This document shows positions 1 through 6,538 of a stretch of 6,663 bases of DNA, piece after piece (position 1 is the stretch's first letter; each line of letters opens with the position of its first letter). The notes under the pieces are model-generated. The model was not told the origin of the DNA, did no database searches, and saw only the letters and a program-made list of their open reading frames with translations. The stretch is taken from positions 1 to 6,663 of the forward strand of contig JAADFV010000131.1 of NCBI GenBank assembly GCA_013152695.1, read 5' to 3'. The stretch comes from Chloroflexota bacterium. Its GTDB lineage: Bacteria; Chloroflexota; Anaerolineae; J102. Made by a program: the position numbers and the translations under genes.

Positions 1-2
1 GG

Positions 3-1532
3 GGGCTGGTCCATCGTCGCTTACGCCTTGCTCTGCGCCGCATCGTTCTCCTCTTACTGGTGGCCGTTACCTTGGGAGGCTGGTGGTATGTTCGAAATTT
101 GCAGCTTTATGGCGATCCCACCGCACTAAAGCCCTTTTTAGAAATCGTGGGTGGGCGCCCCCAGGCCCTGACATTGCACAATCTTTCTACCGAGCTCCAA
201 GGCTTACGGATCAGTTTTCTCGCTGTCTTTGGCTGGTTCAATCTTCTCTTGCCTGAAGCCATCTATCGAGTCTGGGATGCATTTTTGCTTGTGAGTGGTG
301 TAGGCTTAGTCCTGGCGGCAGGACGTCGCTGGCGTCGAGGCTGGCGGCCGGCAAAACTTTCGCCTCGCTCCCTATCTTTTTTAGCCCTTGTGCTGTGGGT
401 GATAGTTCTTTTTGCCTCCTTGTTGCGCTGGATCAGCATGACACCGGGAGCCCAGGCGCGTTTGCTTTTTCCCGCCATCATCGCGATCAACCTGTTCTTA
501 CTGCTAGGGTGGCGTGCTCTTTGTCCAGGCCGAGAGCGGTGGCTACTACTGCCACCCGCCGTCCTCCTCATACTCGCTCTGATCAGTCCTTTTTTCGTCA
601 TCCGTCCGGCCTACCAAGCCCCACCCACCCTTTCCTCCCAGGCTATTCCGGCAGCAGCCCGCCTCCCCGATCCCGTCGATATCGATGGGCGTGTGCGCCT
701 CCTGGGCGCTTCTGTGCACCCCACACGCCTCTATCCCGCCGAAACCTTTACTCTCACCCTTTATTGGCAAGCTTTGACCTCTGTTCCTTATGATGCCAGC
801 ATTTTTGTCCACTTGTTGGGGAGAGGGAATGAGACTGTTGGGGGGATTGACACCTATCCCGGCTGGGGTACAGCCCCTACCAGTCAGTGGGTGCCGGGTG
901 ACATCCTCGTCGATACTTATCAAATCCCTGTTCCAGCCACCATTGCTGCTCCTACCCTGCTTAAGGTGGATGTAGGACTCTTCGATTACACCTCGAAATT
1001 GTCTTATCCCAGCCTTACCGCCAGTGGACAAATTCCACCCTTGGGCATTGCCACCCTGCAAGTCCCCTTGCCCGCCACAGCCAATGTCCCTCTCCCCCCA
1101 GAGATTACACCCCTGACATCCGTTTTCGCTGACCAGATTCGGTTAGAAGGCTACCATATCTCTGATACGGCGCTTCAACCCGGCGATAATCTTGTTTTGA
1201 CCCTGGTTTGGCAGGGTGTGGTTCCCATGTCCGAAGACTATGTGGTATTTGTGCAATTGCTCGATGGCCGGGGGCAAAGAGTGGTGGGGTTTGATTCGGA
1301 GCCACGGCAGGGTTGGTGGCCAACCAGTGCCTGGGAACCTGGCGCCCTGGTCGTTGATTCCGTCCCCCTCGCCATCCCTACCGATCTGGCGCCGGGACGT
1401 TATGACTTGCGCTTGGGGCTCTACCTCCGTCGCACTTTGCAGCGTTTATCTGTCTCGGGCGCCAATGTGCGAGATAACGCCCTCTCTCTGGGAATGGTCG
1501 ATATCTCTTTGCCTCAGGCGCGAACAGACTAG
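3..1532 (+). CDS. GT-C/DUF2142-like membrane glycosyltransferase with two C-terminal beta-rich modules (5' truncated)
   Basis: The frame is open to the left edge, so the true start lies outside the window. The GTG at 60 is internal to a membrane segment and is unlikely to be the start. Counting from base 3, 509 residues are visible. Membrane segments lie near residues 14-30, 71-84, 91-107, 124-141, 154-170 and 180-200. The loop after the first reads GGWWYVRNLQLYGDP, which matches the 'GWWY.RN..LYGDP' signature of DUF2142/GT-C proteins. FGWFNLLLPEAIYRV and QARLLFPA are further family-like stretches. GT-C enzymes move sugars from polyprenyl-phosphate donors on the outer face of the cytoplasmic membrane, but substrate and acceptor are unknown here. 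Residues about 228-354 and 375-504 are two diverged beta-rich modules, presumably outside the membrane. The catalytic acidic residue of GT-C enzymes usually sits in the first external loop and would be upstream of the window, so activity cannot be judged. The glycosyltransferase class is fairly secure; the specific family name is less so. Confidence 0.82.
   Translation, partial: GLVHRRLRLALRRIVLLLLVAVTLGGWWYVRNLQLYGDPTALKPFLEIVGGRPQALTLHNLSTELQGLRISFLAVFGWFNLLLPEAIYRVWDAFLLVSGVGLVLAAGRRWRRGWRPAKLSPRSLSFLALVLWVIVLFASLLRWISMTPGAQARLLFPAIIAINLFLLLGWRALCPGRERWLLLPPAVLLILALISPFFVIRPAYQAPPTLSSQAIPAAARLPDPVDIDGRVRLLGASVHPTRLYPAETFTLTLYWQALTSVPYDASIFVHLLGRGNETVGGIDTYPGWGTAPTSQWVPGDILVDTYQIPVPATIAAPTLLKVDVGLFDYTSKLSYPSLTASGQIPPLGIATLQVPLPATANVPLPPEITPLTSVFADQIRLEGYHISDTALQPGDNLVLTLVWQGVVPMSEDYVVFVQLLDGRGQRVVGFDSEPRQGWWPTSAWEPGALVVDSVPLAIPTDLAPGRYDLRLGLYLRRTLQRLSVSGANVRDNALSLGMVDISLPQARTD
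684..1064 (+). other. Beta-rich module, copy 1 (inside the GT-C protein)
   Basis: This stretch encodes about 127 residues following the last membrane segment and a Pro/Ala-rich linker. It has alternating hydrophobic strands (RVRLLGASV, FTLTLYWQAL, ASIFVHLLG) and then the landmark PTSQWVPGDILVDTYQIP. The order of elements matches the copy that follows and the module at the end of the DUF2723 protein: 'LLG' strand, 'L.W' strand, 'F.HLL' strand, 'P.S.W.PG...VD' turn, 'P' hinge, 'GLF/GLY' strand. The fold is inferred to be an Ig-like or carbohydrate-binding-like beta-sandwich from this pattern only. Confidence 0.65.
1125..1514 (+). other. Beta-rich module, copy 2 (inside the GT-C protein)
   Basis: This is the second copy of the module. 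It shares with copy 1 the strand QIRLEGYHI (compare RVRLLGASV), NLVLTLVWQG (compare FTLTLYWQAL), VVFVQLLDGRG (compare SIFVHLLGRG), PTSAWEPGALVVD (compare PTSQWVPGDILVD) and LRLGLYLR (compare VDVGLFDY). Between the strands it has an added WW-containing loop (EPRQGWWPTSAW). The two copies are clearly homologous at protein level but diverged, so this is an old duplication and not a recent DNA repeat. Confidence 0.65.
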
Positions 1533-1660
1533 CATCATGTCTACTGCTCAGGGCTTCTTACATTGGACTAATTACAAGGTAACCCGTAGAATAGCAGCGG
1601 TACGTGGTCTCCAGCATAATTACCTCGCTTTCACCCGCACCGCGTACCCTTCCCACACCT
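1533..1660 (+). promoter_or_regulatory. Intergenic gap with a weak candidate sigma70-type promoter
   Basis: The 128-bp gap between the two membrane-protein genes holds TTGGAC at 1563-1568 and TAGAAT at 1587-1592, 18 bp apart. The -10 element matches 5 of 6 consensus positions and the -35 element only 3 of 6. A transcript from it would start near 1599, leaving a leader of about 60 nt before the ATG at 1661. I see no terminator hairpin with a T-run after the stop at 1532, so readthrough from the upstream gene is equally possible. Confidence 0.25.
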
Positions 1661-3148
1661 ATGCTTCGCTCTGCTTACAACTATTTTCTTCCCCTTCTCG
1701 TCGATCCTGACCCCAAACGCCAGCGCCGTGCCATCATTGGTTTGCTGGTCATCGGGGGGCTGGGGATTGGTCTGTTGGTGGGGATAGTTGGCCCCACGAT
1801 TGCTGTTGCTCTCGCCATAGCCGCCCTCGGCGCCTGGCTAGTTCTGCGTAGTTCCCTCTGGGGATTGTTGGGCATCATTGTTGTTAGCACACTTCTCCCT
1901 TTTGCCACCCTTCCCTTCAAAATCGGCTTTACTCCCAGCTTTTTAGACCTGGCCATCTTTGCCACATTTGGCGTATGGGCCCTGAAATATGCTTTGGCCG
2001 AAGAAACCCAGTTTACAGCTTCTTCCATCGGTGGTATCGTCGCCCTCTTTCTCGTGATGGCCGCCCTAACTTTTGCCATCGGCTTGCAGTATAGCCGCCC
2101 CACCTCCAATAATATCCGCCAATTCGGCGAGATGGTGTTGAGCATCACCCTTTTCTTTGTGGTCGTCAACGTTGTGCGCGAACGTCGTCAGCTTCTCTTC
2201 TTGACGCGTTCCTTGATATTGGGGGGAGCCGGCGCCGCTTTCATCGGTATTATCTTCTACGTCATCCCCACCACCGCTACCGTGTGGGTGCTCGATCACT
2301 TAGCACGGCTGGGTTATCCTGGCGGTTTTGGCGCTCTACGCTTTGTCAACGATGATCCCAACGGCCTTATGCGCGCCATCGGCACCAGCATCGATCCCAA
2401 TGTCTTCGGGGGCCTGCTGATTCTGGTCGGCATGATCACCCTGCCGCAATTGTTCAGTGAGCGCCCCTTGTTTAGCCGCCGTTGGGTGGGCATCATGCTG
2501 GCATTAGACACTCTGGCCCTTTATCTCACGATTTCACGTGGTTCCATGGCGGGCTTTGTTGTGGGGCTGGCGGTAATCGGAGTTTTACGCTACCGCAAGT
2601 TGCTACTACTGGGCTTTATCGCCGCCGCCATCTTCTTTGTCCTGCCCTTTACCCAAAGCTATGTGCAGCATCTCCTGCAAGGGTTGGCAGGCCAGGATCG
2701 GGCAACACAGATGCGTTTCGGAGAATATAAAGACGCCCTCACGCTGATTAGCCGCTATCCCGTCTTTGGCGTAGGCTTCACCGGCGTACCAGAAATCGAT
2801 CTTTACATCGGCGTATCTTCTCTTTACCTGCTCATGGCAGAGGAGATGGGCCTGGTAGGATTGGGCATTTTCCTCGTCACCATGGCGTTCTTCCTCAACG
2901 CCTTATTGCAAGGACTCCGCTTGCCCGTACGAGATGCTGAATATGATCCGATCATTTTGGGTGTTTTGGGGGCCATGGTAGGATTGCTCGTAGGCGGTGT
3001 TTTCGACCATTATCTCTTCAATCTTACCTATCCCCACATGACGGCCCTGCTGTGGATTGTGGTAGGGTTGGGGATGAAGGCTGTCGTGTTGGCCCAAGAA
3101 ACAGCCGCACAGACCCTTTCTTCCCGGACTGAGGCGGCAACAGTGTAA
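1661..3148 (+). CDS. O-antigen ligase/polymerase-like (Wzy/WaaL family) membrane protein
   Basis: A 495-residue polytopic protein with roughly 10-12 hydrophobic segments. Family-like landmarks are SIDPNVFGGLL (residues 243-253), SRGSMAGF (292-299) at the edge of a membrane helix, then a long loop with QDRATQMRFGEYKDALTLI and RYPVFGVGFTG (365-375), and SSLYLLMAEEMGLVGLG (386-402). The order 'SRG..' / 'R......A...I...P.FGVG' / 'S.YL...E.G..G' is that of the O-antigen ligase domain family, whose members polymerise or transfer undecaprenyl-linked glycans at the outer face of the cytoplasmic membrane. The acceptor cannot be read from sequence. The start at ATG 1661 is preferred. An in-frame GTG at 1604 would add 19 residues rich in Ser, Thr and Pro, and neither start has a recognisable Shine-Dalgarno. 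The protein follows a GT-C glycosyltransferase in the same orientation, which supports a surface-glycan role. Confidence 0.82.
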   Translation: MLRSAYNYFLPLLVDPDPKRQRRAIIGLLVIGGLGIGLLVGIVGPTIAVALAIAALGAWLVLRSSLWGLLGIIVVSTLLPFATLPFKIGFTPSFLDLAIFATFGVWALKYALAEETQFTASSIGGIVALFLVMAALTFAIGLQYSRPTSNNIRQFGEMVLSITLFFVVVNVVRERRQLLFLTRSLILGGAGAAFIGIIFYVIPTTATVWVLDHLARLGYPGGFGALRFVNDDPNGLMRAIGTSIDPNVFGGLLILVGMITLPQLFSERPLFSRRWVGIMLALDTLALYLTISRGSMAGFVVGLAVIGVLRYRKLLLLGFIAAAIFFVLPFTQSYVQHLLQGLAGQDRATQMRFGEYKDALTLISRYPVFGVGFTGVPEIDLYIGVSSLYLLMAEEMGLVGLGIFLVTMAFFLNALLQGLRLPVRDAEYDPIILGVLGAMVGLLVGGVFDHYLFNLTYPHMTALLWIVVGLGMKAVVLAQETAAQTLSSRTEAATV

Positions 3149-3225
3149 GAAGTACGTCGATTTTTAGATAAGAATTAGGGAAAAACTAACCATTTATCAT
3201 CCCCTACTCAGGGAGGAGTTAGACC
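3149..3225 (+). promoter_or_regulatory. AT-rich leader of the tryptophanase gene with a strong Shine-Dalgarno
   Basis: This 77-bp gap is clearly more AT-rich than the flanking genes and probably carries a promoter. -10-like hexamers occur at 3169-3174 (TAAGAA) and 3195-3200 (TATCAT), but neither has a convincing -35 at the right spacing. GGGAGGAG at 3211-3218 is a near-perfect Shine-Dalgarno 7 nt before the ATG at 3226. The gap contains no ATG, GTG or TTG on the + strand, so it cannot encode a TnaC-type leader peptide. A short hairpin could pair TCCC (3200-3203) with GGGA (3211-3214), flanked by CTAAC (3186-3190) and GTTAG (3218-3222). That would cover part of the Shine-Dalgarno, but the stems are short. 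Confidence 0.5.
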
Positions 3226-4626
3226 ATGCCAGCACGGTTCAAGACTATTATCGAACCCTTCCGTATCAAAACGGTGGAACCCATTCGTCACACCACGCGT
3301 GAAGAACGTATTCAGGCGATAAAGAACGCCGGCTATAATTTATTTCGGCTCAAGGCGGAAGATGTTTTAATCGATTTGCTTACTGATTCAGGCACCGGCG
3401 CCATGTCCTCACGGCAATGGGCCGGCATGATGATGGGTGACGAGTCCTATGCTGGGGCGCGTTCCTTCTACAAATTTGAAGCGGCCGTCAAAGAAATCAC
3501 CGGTTTCAAACACATTATTCCCACCCATCAGGGCCGTGCTGCCGAACGTATTCTCTTCGGCTCCGCTCTCAATCCGGGCGATATCATCCCTAATAACACC
3601 CATTTCGATACCACTCGCGCCAATATTGAGTATCGCGGGGCCATTGGCCTCGATATTCCTATTCCCGAAGCCCATCATCCCCAATTACATCATCCCTTCA
3701 AGGGCAATATCGATCTGGAAGTATTGGAAAAGACCTTGACAGAGCAGGGTGACAAGGTGCCGATGGTTATGATTACCGTCACCAATAACTCGGGAGGGGG
3801 ACAGCCGGTGAGTATGGCCAATATCCGTGCTGCCAGCGAAATTTGCCATCGCCACGGTGTCCCCTTGTTCATCGATGCCTGCCGCTTTGCCGAAAACGCC
3901 TGGTTTATCAAAACTCGTGAACAAGGCTATGCCGACAAAACACCGCTGGCCATTGCCCAGGAAATGTTCAGCTATGCCGACGGCTGCACCATGAGTGCCA
4001 AAAAAGATGGTATGGTCAATATCGGTGGTTTTTTGGCCATGAATGACGACGATCTCGCCCTTCGCTGCCGCAACATGGAGATCCTGGGCGAGGGATTTCC
4101 TACCTACGGCGGCCTCGCTGGCTACGATCTGGAAGCCATGGCCGTCGGTCTTTTCGAAGCCTTGGAGGAAGACTACCTTCGTTATCGTATTCGCTCTGTA
4201 GCCTACGTGGGCGAACGTATGAAAGAAGTCGGTATTCCTTTTGTAGAGCCAACCGGTGGCCATGCCGTCTACATCGATGCCAAAGCCATGCTTCCCCACA
4301 TCCCCTGGAACCAATATCCGGCCTGGGCACTCTCTCTGGCCCTTTACATCGAAGGGGGAATCCGTTCCGTCGAAATTGGCTCTGTCATGTTTGGTCGCCA
4401 GCCCGATGGCAGCGAGAAAGCGGCGGCAATGGAATTGGTGCGGCTGGCCTTCCCTCGCCGTGTCTACACACAAAGCCATATCGATTATCTCACTGAAGTA
4501 CTGGAGTATGTCAACGAGCAGCGTCATCAGATTCGTGGCGTAAAAATAGTGGAGGAACCGCCAGTCCTGCGGCACTTTACCTCCCTTTTTGCTCCTGTAG
4601 AGGATTGCATCATCGTTGAAAGCTGA
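3226..4626 (+). CDS. tnaA: Tryptophanase (tryptophan indole-lyase), beta-eliminating lyase family
   Basis: A cytoplasmic PLP enzyme expected to split L-tryptophan into indole, pyruvate and ammonia. The 466-residue length is close to E. coli TnaA (471) and TPL (456), and the protein aligns end to end: EPFRIKTVEP (10-19), IDLLTDSGTGAM (49-60), GDESYAGARSFY (71-82), PTHQGRAAE (99-107), GGQPVSMAN (191-199), SYADGCTMSAKKD (249-261), EGFPTYGGLAG (289-299), PRRVYT (410-415). K260 is the PLP Schiff-base lysine. D217 and R220 contact the cofactor, Y75 is the catalytic tyrosine, E73 and N265 match the monovalent-cation site, and R406 binds the substrate carboxylate. Three positions that separate the two activities are tryptophanase-like: D128 (Thr124 in TPL), I384 (Arg381 in TPL) and H450 (Phe in TPL). 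The rest often resembles TPL, for example RQWAGMMMGDE. The tail after residue 454 is about 10 residues longer than usual. There is no adjacent tnaB-type permease. Tyrosine phenol-lyase is the main alternative. Confidence 0.93.
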   Translation: MPARFKTIIEPFRIKTVEPIRHTTREERIQAIKNAGYNLFRLKAEDVLIDLLTDSGTGAMSSRQWAGMMMGDESYAGARSFYKFEAAVKEITGFKHIIPTHQGRAAERILFGSALNPGDIIPNNTHFDTTRANIEYRGAIGLDIPIPEAHHPQLHHPFKGNIDLEVLEKTLTEQGDKVPMVMITVTNNSGGGQPVSMANIRAASEICHRHGVPLFIDACRFAENAWFIKTREQGYADKTPLAIAQEMFSYADGCTMSAKKDGMVNIGGFLAMNDDDLALRCRNMEILGEGFPTYGGLAGYDLEAMAVGLFEALEEDYLRYRIRSVAYVGERMKEVGIPFVEPTGGHAVYIDAKAMLPHIPWNQYPAWALSLALYIEGGIRSVEIGSVMFGRQPDGSEKAAAMELVRLAFPRRVYTQSHIDYLTEVLEYVNEQRHQIRGVKIVEEPPVLRHFTSLFAPVEDCIIVES

Positions 4627-4632
4627 GCGAAA

Positions 4633-4650
4633 CAGGCCTATGGTAGCCTG
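4633..4650 (+). terminator. Short hairpin after the tryptophanase stop, possible weak terminator
   Basis: CAGGC (4633-4637) pairs with GCCTG (4646-4650). Inside it, TA/TA can pair across a one-base bulge, and outside it AAA/TTT could pair across an AGCG bulge. It begins 7 nt after the stop codon at 4624-4626. It is followed only by GCGTTTGGG and not by a T-run, so it is at best a weak or attenuating terminator and may be only an RNA-stabilising stem. The 70-bp gap up to the next gene shows no good promoter or Shine-Dalgarno. Confidence 0.25.
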
Positions 4651-4696
4651 AGCGTTTGGGAAAGCGGTTGTCCAAGCAGCAACGACTATCCGACCT

Positions 4697-6538
4697 ATGT
4701 TTTCACCTATTTCAAGCGATCGCCGAGCTCAAATCGTCCTCGTTATTTTTCTGCTTTTGGCCGCGGCTCTTTATCTGAGCACCCTCGATAACGGCCTGCG
4801 TACAGCCGATCTCGAAGGCGGCGATCTTATCACGCATCAGTACGCCCAGGTGCAGGCGCGGCCCTCGAACGCCCCCGGCTACCCCCTCTATACTATGGGC
4901 GGTTGGTTGTGGTTCCACGGCTGGCGATTGCTTTTGCCCACAGCCAACCCCATTCCCATCCTTTCCAGCTATTCCACCCTGTGGGCATTGTTAGCCCTGG
5001 GTCTCTTTTTTAGCCTGCTCTACCGAATCAGCCAGCGTAATTTACTGATCACCCTGGCTTTGAGCAGTTTCTACGCAATCACCTACTTCTTTTGGTTCTA
5101 CAGCGTTACCACCGAGCAATACACCTCGGCTGTCTTGCATACCTTGGCTATCGCCGCCCTCGTACATGCCTGGGATGAAGACCCGCAAGACCGCTATCTC
5201 TATGCCCTGGCATTTCTGTTCGGACTGGCGTTGGCGCACATGGTCACCGTCCTCTTCATTGCCCCTGGCGCCCTTCTTTTCATTTTGAAAAAGCGGCCTG
5301 CTCTCCTGCGACGCTTTCGACTCATCCTCCAGGCCCTGGGCCTCAGCCTCATACCGCTACTGAGCTATATTTATGTCTATATCCGTGGGGCCCAGCACCC
5401 GGAATGGCGCGGCGTTGGGGAATGGCCGAATGCATGGGCCTGGTTTGTCAGCTTTCTCGCCACCAAACAGGGCCAGGATGAACTTACCTGGGTGCTGGGG
5501 CCATTCACAGCCGAATTCCCCCGCCTGATTTGGGTGGAAATAACGCCTTTTCTCTTAATTCTCGGCCTCCTGGGGTGGTGGCTACTGGGCCGACGTTATG
5601 CTCTTTTCTATGGCCTCACCGCCCTCATTTACTTCGTGTTTTGTTACATCGACCGGTTTGGTAACTGGTACCAGGTGATTATGCCCCTCTATCCTCTGCT
5701 CTTGCTGGGTGCGGGCGTAACCCTGAATCGCTTATGGAAGTTATACCCTCGTCGCCTCTGGCGGATCGCTTTAATTCTCTTGCTTTGTGCCCTCCTGCTC
5801 AGCAAATTCGCCCATTCCTACCCGCGCGCCAACCAGCATAATCGCCCTGATGACAGCGGTCTTCTGCCCGGGCAAGCCATTTTAGCCGACGATCCTCCCC
5901 TCGATGCTGCTATCGTCACAACACTCGAGGAAAAGCTTGCCTTAGATTATCTCACACAAATATGGGGACAGCGGCCCGATGTGCAGGCGATTTCTACCGC
6001 CCAGATCGCCCAGGTCCTGGCAGAGAATCGCCCCCTGCTCGTTACGGAAGCGGCGGCCAGCTATGCCGCGGCCGAATCTGGCATTGATCTTCGCTACAAT
6101 GCCTGGGGAGCGACACTCTTGTTGGCCAGTCCCAAACGACTACCCCCGCCCCATCTAGATTCCTTTCAACCGCGTGAGCGAATCCTGGGCGATGGCCTCA
6201 GGCTGGTGGGATTGCGAATCACGCCGGGCGAAAAGGAAGGCGTTTGGAATGTGGCCATAGCTCTGGAGGCGATGGAATCGCCCCAGCACGACTGGTCACT
6301 AAGTGTACGCCTCCTGGATGCAGGCAAGGAAGTCGCCCAGAAAGATCATCCCGCTCCTGCCTTGGGGCACACCCCCACCACTACTCTCCGTCCCGGCGAC
6401 ATCATTGTCGACGCCTTTCGTTTTGAAATCGCCCCAGCACCTTCTCCTCAAGGCATTCGTCTGATTCTCTATCGCCAGCTCGAAGACGGTACTTTCCAGA
6501 ATCTGGCAGTGATTGAGGAACCCCTGGCACAGCCATGA
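4697..6538 (+). CDS. DUF2723-type membrane glycosyltransferase-like protein with C-terminal beta-rich module
   Basis: A 613-residue protein. One N-terminal membrane helix (12-30) is followed by an external loop containing DLEGGD (38-43) and NAPGYPLY (58-65), which corresponds to the 'HPPGYPL' signature of the DUF2723 (protein O-mannosyltransferase-like) family. It continues with helices near 86-108, 115-135, 168-195, 206-228, 280-298, 300-317, 327-345 and 354-369. FFWFYSVTTEQYTSAVL (131-147) matches the family's 'FW..A..TE.YAL' segment, with E140. Residues 370-490 form a soluble region containing a Rossmann-like alternation, and residues 499-608 are a beta-rich module like those in the GT-C protein upstream. 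Expected role: sugar transfer from a polyprenyl-phosphate donor at the outer membrane face; donor and acceptor are unknown. ATG 4697 is the first possible start after an in-frame stop at 4649-4651. There is no Shine-Dalgarno before it. The gene overlaps queG by ATGA. Confidence 0.82.
   Translation: MFSPISSDRRAQIVLVIFLLLAAALYLSTLDNGLRTADLEGGDLITHQYAQVQARPSNAPGYPLYTMGGWLWFHGWRLLLPTANPIPILSSYSTLWALLALGLFFSLLYRISQRNLLITLALSSFYAITYFFWFYSVTTEQYTSAVLHTLAIAALVHAWDEDPQDRYLYALAFLFGLALAHMVTVLFIAPGALLFILKKRPALLRRFRLILQALGLSLIPLLSYIYVYIRGAQHPEWRGVGEWPNAWAWFVSFLATKQGQDELTWVLGPFTAEFPRLIWVEITPFLLILGLLGWWLLGRRYALFYGLTALIYFVFCYIDRFGNWYQVIMPLYPLLLLGAGVTLNRLWKLYPRRLWRIALILLLCALLLSKFAHSYPRANQHNRPDDSGLLPGQAILADDPPLDAAIVTTLEEKLALDYLTQIWGQRPDVQAISTAQIAQVLAENRPLLVTEAAASYAAAESGIDLRYNAWGATLLLASPKRLPPPHLDSFQPRERILGDGLRLVGLRITPGEKEGVWNVAIALEAMESPQHDWSLSVRLLDAGKEVAQKDHPAPALGHTPTTTLRPGDIIVDAFRFEIAPAPSPQGIRLILYRQLEDGTFQNLAVIEEPLAQP
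6191..6520 (+). other. Beta-rich module, copy 3 (C-terminus of the DUF2723 protein)
   Basis: The encoded residues 499-608 begin GLRLVGLRITPG, parallel to QIRLEGYHISD and RVRLLGASVHP in the GT-C protein. They continue WNVAIALEA, LSVRLLDAGKEVAQKD (compare VQLLDGRGQRVVGFD), TTTLRPGDIIVDAFRFEI (compare TSQWVPGDILVDTYQIP) and IRLILYRQLEDG. The key W of the 'W.PG' turn is replaced by L, and the module is slightly shorter. It is homologous by pattern to the two upstream copies but sits on a different GT-C family. Confidence 0.55.

Noticed and set aside
60..62. GTG at 60 as the true start of the first gene.
   Set aside because: The frame is open upstream to base 3, and the residues before 60 form the first half of a hydrophobic membrane segment, so the gene continues beyond the window edge.
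546..1061. A 171-codon - strand open frame opposite the GT-C protein.
   Set aside because: It overlaps the conserved membrane and module region on the other strand, has a low-complexity Gly-rich composition, and shows no family resemblance.
1216..1710. A 164-codon + strand frame spanning the end of the GT-C gene, the gap and the start of the next gene, including an ATG at 1537 in the gap.
   Set aside because: It is out of frame with both flanking conserved proteins, its sequence has no domain-like pattern, and no ribosome site precedes either possible start.
3175..3189. TTAG/CTAA inverted repeat after the O-antigen ligase-like gene as a terminator.
   Set aside because: The stem is only 4 AT-rich base pairs with no following T-run, too weak to call a terminator.
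3685..4575. A 296-codon open frame on the - strand opposite the tryptophanase gene.
   Set aside because: It lies entirely within a well-supported conserved enzyme gene. Its translation shows no recognisable domain and is rich in residues expected from the complement of the coding strand. It is a codon-bias shadow.
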